Assembly (NCBI GenBank): GCA_015680685.1
Contig: MNCI01025042.1
Location: 170,582-234,581 of the forward strand
Reading direction: 5' to 3'
DNA: 64,000 bases
Origin: Gnetum montanum
Taxonomy: Eukaryota; Streptophyta; Gnetopsida; Gnetales; Gnetaceae
Shown: in pieces, positions 56,623 through 64,000 of the stretch
How positions within the stretch are numbered: position 1 is the first letter of the stretch
Layout of the letters: every line of letters begins with the position of its first letter
The notes under the pieces: model-generated
The model's database searches: none
Seen by the model: the letters and a program-made list of their open reading frames with translations, nothing else
Told to the model about the DNA's origin: nothing
Made by a program: the position numbers and the translations under genes

Positions 56623-59600
56623 ATGGCACATAAGAATGGATCAACCAGTAGGCATGTGGACATTGAGGAGGTGATGGAGGATGAGAAAATTGTCAAAACC
56701 ATACTACCACATCCATCTATAGGAAAACTCATCATCTATGATTACCTAGTACCCAATTTCCTAGCATTTTCCTTGGTTTTTTGGCTTAATTATATTAGAT
56801 TTTTTGGTTTTCCATGCCTGTTCATATCAATATTTTTTATTTTTGACCACATAGAATCAACATTTTAAGTTTTTTGATAGTCATAGAAATGATGTTTATG
56901 TTTTTTGCCATTTTGTATCAATATTTTGAATTTTTTCTTAGCCACATATACAAAATTTTTAATTTTTCTTACCCATTTTTTTGGTATTTTTGGATTTTGT
57001 TGGCCACATGAACAACATTTTTGAGATTTTCTCCACCCAATATCAACATTTTTAACCTCTATGATTAAGAAAACTAGTGCAAAAGGGTTTTATGCTTAGA
57101 ATGTAGGGTTTATAGGTTTTTTGGGGTTAATTAGTATCAAATTAAGGTTTTTTATTTAATGAAAAATTAGGGTTTTTGAATTTTTGATAAGATGAATTAC
57201 ATTTCTAGCCTATTCCATACCTATGGTAGCATTCTCAAATTTTCTTAACTATATTACTATGTTCGCAAGGTTTTCATGCTCAAATCATAGTGCATTAGGG
57301 GTTTTCGAATAGAATTTTTCTACACCTGGGTAGTGTTTTGGTTAATTTCTACTTGATAAACAACATTGTCAACATTATTTTCTATGATTAGTGTTTTGAT
57401 TTTTTTTCATCCCTGAAGCTAGTGTTTTCCACATTCTCCTACCTAATGTAGGATGTTGGGATTTTTTCTTACCAATTTTGGCAGCATTTTTGGTGCCTAG
57501 GATGGCATTTTTGTATTTTTTTTCTTGATATTGGAATTAACATTTTTGGCTCTCTATCTTAGGAGGATAGTTTTTTCAACCTTCCCTACTTGGAAAGGTA
57601 GTGTTTTTGGTAGTTTTTGATTTTTTGAAAAATGAATAGCCAATGTATATGCTTCCTTTGCTAGGAAACCTTAGCATTTGATGCTATTCTCCGAATCCTT
57701 AGCATTTTTAACTATTACAATTTTCTATGTCATTATGTTTGGGAGTTTTGAACTTCTCAGGCCCTAGCACTTTTGATTTTGACCTCTTATTTTGGTATGA
57801 ATTTCAATGTTGTGAGTTTTTTAGGTTTCATGATAACCATTTGTCAAAATGTCTAGCTTAGTCAAATATTTTTTTCAATTTTCTAATTTAAGCTAAGTGT
57901 AATTCCTAGGAATGCCCATGAATTTAGTTCTATTGCATCCTAGTTTCTCTTGTCAATGTTGTTAATTTTGCATTAGTTTTGTTTTATTTTGATCTTAATG
58001 TTAATTCATGTTCTAATGATTACATGTTTTATGAATTTTCCACAAGGCTATGATGAAATGAATCTTGTTTGTGGTAGAAATGATGGACATGTGTTATCTA
58101 GAAATGGTCTTTCCTAATAGTTCCATGTCAAATATGATCCTACATGAAAAATCCCATGTGTTGTTAAAGCCCGGTGCCAAGGAGTTCTTACTATATTTAC
58201 TACAAAATTAGAGTGTAATAATATGATCACACTTGTCTACAGGTGTCGCTATTGTAGTCATAAAGATTCTTATTGTAGGACTATCAAAATATATTCTAAA
58301 TTATATTATAAATAATCTCAAGGCTTGTATAGATTTGGAACAACAAAAGAATTCATATTCTGCAAGGATTTGATAATTATCTTGTATTAGGGACATGCTT
58401 ATTTATTCACAACACAATGCTAATGACACTTTAATGTTGAGCTATAGGCCAATCACTTTGTTCCAAAATCCTGTAGAAAATGTCTACATGTTGGAAGGGT
58501 AATCTTTGATTTGATTTGACATGTTTGTTTTTATTTTGGGGCTACTTGTTTAATTGATTTTATGTTTTTATTTATAGGTTTAAGGCTTAAAGAGAAGGAC
58601 TAGTGTCAAATGAATAATTCTTGTCCTTAGCTTGTACAGCCTTAGAGAAAGTCAAACAAGGAGATAACATTAGGGTACAAGTGATTAATCAACTTGATGT
58701 AGAGTTTGCCAAGCATAATATGAGGTATTCCTAGGTATACCTAAAGTGTATTATTGACAAATGTATTTATGATTTTTGGGATCTCCAAGATTTAGAAGGG
58801 CATGTACAAGTTTAGCATAAATTTTTAGCTTTTCCCACTACAACAAGTGTTACCTATTTTATTATATTATTGTTTTTATTTTTTTTTACTTTTTCATGGC
58901 TTATTTTGATCACATTAGCTTTAGGCTAACTATGTTATGAAAAATAAATTTTATGTGGAAGTTTGCCATCCATGTGATAAATGCTAGTCAAACTAAAGAG
59001 AAGATTCTTCTCAAGTGGGGTGAGGTAGATAAGGCATACAAATGGCTATCCAATAGAGAAAAATTGATATGGGCTTGTTTGATCTTTTTATGCTTCCTAG
59101 TCCATCTATTTCACTTATTAAGATGTTAAATATGATTGATTCATTTAATAAGGATGTTATAGAATTTTGTACTTGTGTACATGATTTTCCTATAGTGTTA
59201 ACTATTAACTAAGAGTTATTTTATAGTCTTTTTGACATACCTTTTAAAGGTGTTAAGATGGCAACCAAAGCATGTAAAGATTCAAGTTTTAGGAAAGGTC
59301 TAGAGGATTGGCTTAAATCACCTCTTAGCACAACATTATCTTTTAAAAATTGTGATATTAAGGAGGTGAAGGAGTTGTATTCTTTGTTTCAATTTAGAGT
59401 GTTCCCTATGTTTTTTTCACACAAGAAACCCATGGGAATCTAGTAGGCATGGACTGTGAGGATTCCCTTTAGATGGGACTAGGTTTGATTGAGCCACAAC
59501 CTTGGTTACGAGTCTTAGAAGTGAAATCCAAAAATTTTGTAGGAAACTCAAATCTATGTATCATATACACTTTACATTTTTTTAATGTTTATTTAAGAAG

Positions 59601-59681
59601 GTTCATGAAGTTTTTTGTTGTTAAGCATAATGGAAAATGGATTAAACATTATATGTATCAATTTTCTAGGCCTTGGGTATA
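56623..59681 (+). pseudogene. Element F: antisense FCP1-homology gene, broken by element E
   Basis: Probable exon 1 56623-56748 (MAHKNGSTSRHVDIEEVMED) with a donor-like GT at 56749. A long, word-rich intron (about 56749-58050) contains many aacatttttgg-type words. Exon 2 follows cacaag near 58050: ILFVVEMMDMCYL (motif I, with Glu as in C), VLLKPGAKEFLLYLLQN, and RPITLFQNPVENVYM, the plant FCPH NPPNT counterpart; here the Gln codon survives that is TAG in C. Exon 3 from about 58580 (TALEKVKQGDN). A later segment (59080-59440; KMLNMIDSFNK, FDIPFKGVKM) matches the middle of copy A. It stops at about 59681 where an LTR begins. Some stops. Confidence 0.65.
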
Positions 59682-59689
59682 GCAACTAA

Positions 59690-60549
59690 AAATCTTGGTT
59701 GCTGGAGGAACCGAGGACTCCTAGAGATGTAGTTTTTTACCTTTGATCTCTACAACTTCTATGAAAAATAAGATCATTGGTGCCCTAGATGATCCAATAG
59801 ATCACCTAGGGACTTACAAAATGCAAAATAGGGGTAACAAGAATGAAATGCAAAATACAGATCTAAAATAAAATGCATACTAAATACTAAATACATGGTA
59901 GGTGTCATATATGGTAGGTTTCATACCTTCATGGCCATTCTATTTACTAAAAATAATAAATGGGAATTTTATTCATGTTGGATTTATCCATCCATGTTGG
60001 TCCTTCCAACTACAACATTGACATGCAAGATCTTTGTTGGAGTTAGCACTGTATTAAGATCTTGGCCATGCTGAATCAACACTTGGGGGGGGGGGGAGAT
60101 CATCTAATAACATTGGAAGGTTGATGTGTTAATGTTATGGGGTAAGAGCTATACCCCCTCATACTAGGCATGGGTGACGCTAGACCTCTCTACGCTGAGC
60201 ATGGATGCCATCACATCCCTCCATGTTGGAAGTAGATGAGTTATAACTCCATGTAAGTGTCTTTAGAGTAGAAAATGTTATACCCCCCATAAACACATCA
60301 AAATTCCAATTTTGACATCCAAAAAGGCATTTTTAACCCTTACAAAGTTCAAATATAGACATTATGTAACATGTTTGCATTGGGGGATGATGCGTGAACC
60401 ACTTATGAGGCATTTTTTGTCCCAAAAGTATAAAGTATGAGAGATTGCACCTAATGTATTATAATATTCACATTTACAAATAAGTTTTGCCTTGGGTTTC
60501 ATGGGATGGGATTACAAAGGTTACAACATGTGAATTTGGTGGTGTTTCA
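59690..60549 (-). mobile_element. 3' LTR of element E
   Basis: Outer (left) edge approximate. Phrase ccctagatgatccaatagatcac matches LTRs A-C; inner edge ggtggtgtttca ends at 60549. It contains a run of ten G at 60086-60095 and the words catgttgg and gagcatggat. Confidence 0.72.
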
Positions 60550-60567
60550 TTGGCCTCTCTTTGTTGG
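60550..60567 (-). promoter_or_regulatory. Polypurine tract, element E
   Basis: Minus-strand CCAACAAAGAGAGGCCAA directly before the LTR, homologous to that of C. Confidence 0.7.
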
Positions 60568-61537
60568 TGTCTGGAGGATTAACCCAAGAGACACCAACAC
60601 AGAATACAAAACATCACTGCAATTCCATCACCAAGATTCCCTCTTAATGCTTGATTCAATCATGTTGAATCATTGCAAAGAATGATTATGATGATGGGAT
60701 AAGACTACAATGAGATAATGGTCATGAGGTTATAAGGAAATGGCTGTGAGGGCTAACACTATATTCTATAGTTGAGATCATGGCTATGATACTAACATAT
60801 TTGTCAATCAGTGACTTGAGATGTGGGTCACTTGGCAAATGTGTTTGAGTATCCAACACCTTACTCCAAGGTTTCTTTTGCCACTAGGCTCCTTCCTTTA
60901 CATGTTTTGAGCCATAGGTTTATTATTTCAGTTCCTTTGATCAGCTAGCTTCTTGGTAGTTTGCTCACACATTTCTTTTTCATGGGGTGAAACCTTCATT
61001 AGGTTTCTTTGGCAAGGCTAATTTCAACATGGTTTTCCTGCTGGATGAGGTGTGTTACTTCTAGTAGATTTAATGGATTTTCCATCAAATGAGATGCATT
61101 ACACTCAATGAACTTAATGGTTTTCACCATTGAATAAGGTGTATTACATTAAATAGACTTGATTATGGAGCATGAAGAAGGGATGTCATAAAGTTGTAGT
61201 GCATGAATGCCAAAATAGGTGAACATTTCTATTTAGGGTAAGAAATACTATAACAAGGTTATAGGGTTGGGGTTAAGAAGATGAGAGTGGGAATAGGAAT
61301 GAGACAAGCACTCTTGGAATAGTAGGACAAACTCACTAGATCTTGTGCTTTGAGGTTACATGATGACTTATTGCCATGATGAGTTGCACCTTTACGATGA
61401 CTCCAACCATAATCCTACAAGCACAACTTCAAGAGGATAAGAAAACCAAGCAAATAAAGCATGTTGTCATGTTACAATGTAAAAGGCCACATAGAATGAT
61501 GAATGAAACCAAGCTACCCAAGTTACTAATGTTGCTA
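60568..61537 (-). other. Element E: 3' untranslated region
   Basis: No gene. About 61050-61170 contains two to three imperfect copies of a roughly 45-base unit (aatggattttccatcaaatgag). Sequence at 61385-61440 recurs in C and D. Confidence 0.5.
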
Positions 61538-61680
61538 GTTTAAGGCTGTGGTAGACCATGGTGCAATTTTAAGGTCCTAGCAAGCTATGATGCTAGTTTA
61601 AGGTCTTAGTGAATCATGTTTTCATCAATTTTAGGTCATAGTAGACCATATTACTACTTTAAGGCCTCAAAAAGATGTTG
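61538..61680. repeat. Dyad-unit array, element E
   Basis: Four to five units of GTTTAAGG-type, among them TTTTAGGTC-ATAGTA-GACC (about 61628), at the same place as array C1, just before the integrase stop. Confidence 0.72.
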
Positions 61681-61725
61681 ATGTTGGTCATTGGCTATTG
61701 GTTCTGGCAAGCTACATGTAGTAAG

Positions 61726-63181
61726 GATTTAGATAAAAATCATTGATTAGATTGGCCAACTCATTCCCATCCATGTTTGCAATCCTGAATGCTCCATTGC
61801 CATAGGCTTTGGTGACCATGAAGGGCCCTTCCCAGTTGGTTGAGAATTTATCCACATTTTTTATTAATGGATGAGGACTAGGTTACCTTTCTTGATCTTA
61901 TGCTTGGTCAAGTTATGGTCATGCTGCTATTTCTACCTCTCTTAATACCACTCAATGTGAGCCAGCTTTCACACCCATTTCTTCTCCACTGAGTCTAGGT
62001 CCATGGTCCATGCCTCCATACATTGTTCATCATTGATGAAGTTAGATAAGGCTACTTAGAGTGACAACACCTACAATTCAAGAGGTAAAACAACGTTAGA
62101 ACCATAAACTAGGCTATAAGGAGTTACACTAGCTACCATACAATAGTATGTTCTTTACGCCCAAAGTGCATGGACAAGCTACTCATGCCACTTACGCTTG
62201 CTATTTTTTAACATATTTTTAAGAAAGTTTATGATGGAATTATTGCTTGCTTCTACTTGTCCATTGGCTTGAGGGTAATTTGGCGATGAGAAAGAGTGCT
62301 TAATGTCTAAGTTATGACAAAAATTTTTCATCTCTTGGCTACTAAATTATGGTCCATTTTCTGTGACTATGGTCATAGGTATGTCAAAATGGGTTGTAAT
62401 GTTGTCAAGTATGAATTTACAAACTTACTTAGATATTTTCCTTCTTAGGGTTATAACTTCAATCTACTTTGTAAAGTATTTAGTTGTAGTGATGATGAAA
62501 CTATTCCCTGTGGAAGACTTAGGTACTATGGAACCAATGATATCCAATCCCCACTGTTGAAACAACCAAGTTACCTGAGTAATGTGAAACTCATTCAACA
62601 ATACTATGCCATTGGGATGTGTTAAAAGTTTCAACCTTATATAGGTAGTCATTCTCTATATAGGATCAGTAATAGCCTACCTATTTGATCTTACTAAAAT
62701 AGCTCTAGGATCTATATGTCCCCCACAAATACCTTTGTGAACCTACTCATAGATTGTTTGAGATTTAGTTTTACCTAAGCATACTAATAATATGCAATCA
62801 TAGGATCATCAACATAATGTATTATCACCTACAATTACAAACTTTTTTGATTGTTTACATAAGGCATCCTTTTGAGCAATAATTAGGCCTTATGAAGGTT
62901 CACCATGCATGAGGTAAAACTTGATATTATCATACCACACCCTTGTAGGAGCAGTATGGACTATGGCCATGAAGGTATCCTTAGTGTTATGTGTGATGGG
63001 AATAGCATAGTACATGATCAAAGTGGGCAACTTACTAAACACATCTAGCATCACATTAAGAGCTAGCATTGTAATTGCATCTGCTATAACATATTCATTT
63101 CAGGGTATATTTTGGATGTTAACTTCTATAAATTATTATAATAATTTCTCTTCCAAGTCATAATAAGGTTGTAAGTGTTTG
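61726..63181 (-). pseudogene. Element E: integrase and end of RNase H, decayed
   Basis: Minus strand. FHITQVTWLFQQWGLDIIGSI and GNSFIITTTKYFTK (62600-62470) match the integrase core of C. A zinc segment region (62640-62800) and an RNase H remnant up to 63181 are broken by stops. The RNase H is cut by LTR J at the place matching about 26290-26300 in C. Confidence 0.75.
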
Positions 63182-64000
63182 TGAAACACCAAAAAAATTG
63201 CATGTTATAGCAAATTTTCATCATGTAGCTTTCACCCCATGAAACCCAAGGAAAAACTTCATTGTAAATGTGAAGATTGTAACCCACCATGGGCAATTTC
63301 ACATACTTTATACTTTTGGGGCTGAAAAATGCCTCATAAGTGGTCAAAGCCTCATTCTTGAAGTGAAAAAAGTCACCTAGTATTTTTATTTAGGCTTGGG
63401 GATGTCAAAAAACCTTTTGGAATGCCAAAATGAGAAGTTGATGGGTTTTATAGGGTGTATACATTTTTCTACACTGGAAACACTTACAAGGGGTAGATCT
63501 CACCTACCCCTAGCATGGAGAGGTGGAGGGTTTTCCCTTAGCTTAGAAACTCTCCCCTCCACCAATGTGGAGGCTGCATGCTCAACTTGTAAACCTTTCC
63601 CCCTCAGCATGGAAGCTTTTCCCCTAGTGTGGAGACTCCAACCCCAATGTGAAAATTGCATTCCCCTAACGTGGAAGCCACAATAGCAAGATTTCATCAC
63701 TCCATGCACTTCAACATTGACCAACCACTTTGGCAAGGATGAAAGAAGGATTAGCATTGAAGATTCATCTCTAGCATAGAAAGTATGCCCCAGTTACTAT
63801 TTATAGTAAATGGAATGACCATTGGAGGAAGACACTTACTATATATGGTAACCCTCCAAATTTGGGCATCCATCTCACCTAAATGAGGTAAAAATTTCCA
63901 ACCAAATTACAGCGAATTTGCAGCCATTATATAGCCAAATTTCAGCCATTTTGCAGCAGCATTCATTGCCTAAGACCTATAAAAACTAGCCTCAAACAGC
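63182..64000 (+). mobile_element. LTR J: 5' LTR of a plus-strand family member, cut by the window end
   Basis: Starts TGAAACACC, the reverse complement of the ggtgtttca end of the other LTRs. Inside, gaaaaatgcctcataagtgg (about 63325) is the reverse complement of E's ccacttatgaggcatttttt (60408). Word array at 63490-63690 (ctagcatggag, tggaagcttttcccctag). The ORFs across it are repeat translations. Confidence 0.75.
63978..63985 (+). promoter_or_regulatory. TATA box in LTR J
   Basis: TATAAAAA about 800 bases into the LTR, preceding the window end; same motif type as in the C LTRs. Confidence 0.45.

Overview
The window looks like repeat-dense nuclear DNA from a seed plant with a large genome. 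I see no bacterial features, no tRNA or rRNA, and no intact single-copy host gene. Almost everything resolves into LTR retrotransposons nested inside one another. A gymnosperm is my guess from the many old, slowly decayed and deeply nested copies, but nothing in the sequence proves it. One 512-base N gap (30783-31294) and a single N at 33328 show a draft assembly.

The dominant family is a very large Ty3/gypsy element of the Tat (Ogre-like, non-chromodomain) lineage. At least six copies are present: A (1-9373), B (9374-18692), D (18693-50192, in three pieces), C (22118-39784, complete with both LTRs and a target-site duplication), F (about 55919-59681) and E (about 59690-63181). All of these lie on the minus strand. 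A seventh LTR, J (63182 to the window end), is on the plus strand. D is interrupted by a Ty1/copia element (20854-43715, TSD attat), and C sits inside that copia element (TSD ctctt). D also contains a plus-strand gypsy fragment G (about 44332-49197) and abuts a SIRE-like copia element H (50193-55918). E interrupts F, and J interrupts E.

Element C defines the family layout. In its own (minus-strand) sense it reads: 5' LTR 38472-39784, primer-binding site, repeat-rich leader, gag-protease 37812-33704, a 5.3-kb spacer, RT-RNase H-integrase 28417-24821, 3' untranslated region, polypurine tract, 3' LTR 22118-23382. The spacer between protease and RT carries a second gene running the opposite way (plus strand, 29089-33081). 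That gene has a TATA box of its own, about seven exons with in-phase splice sites, and an N-terminal half I recognise as a plant FCP1-homology (NIF/HAD, CTD-phosphatase-like) domain. Related antisense genes sit in the same place in A (642-3061), B (10936-11929, partial) and F (56623-59681), so the gene belongs to the family and is not a chance insertion.

Two further signals mark the family. Arrays of a short unit, AGTTTA followed by a dyad with a constant 6-base spacer, lie at the 3' end of gag-protease, just upstream of pol and at the 3' end of pol. In addition, each element has its own short repeated word in its non-coding parts; in C it is the palindrome GCGTATACGC, found in the LTRs, the leader and the first intron of the antisense gene.

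Most genes here are decayed. In C the decay is largely CAG/CAA/TGG to TAG/TGA/TAA changes, as expected from cytosine deamination. Coordinates of LTR ends and exons in C, of the copia LTRs and of the H LTRs were read base by base. Boundaries given as approximate for A, B, D, E, F and G are alignments by eye.
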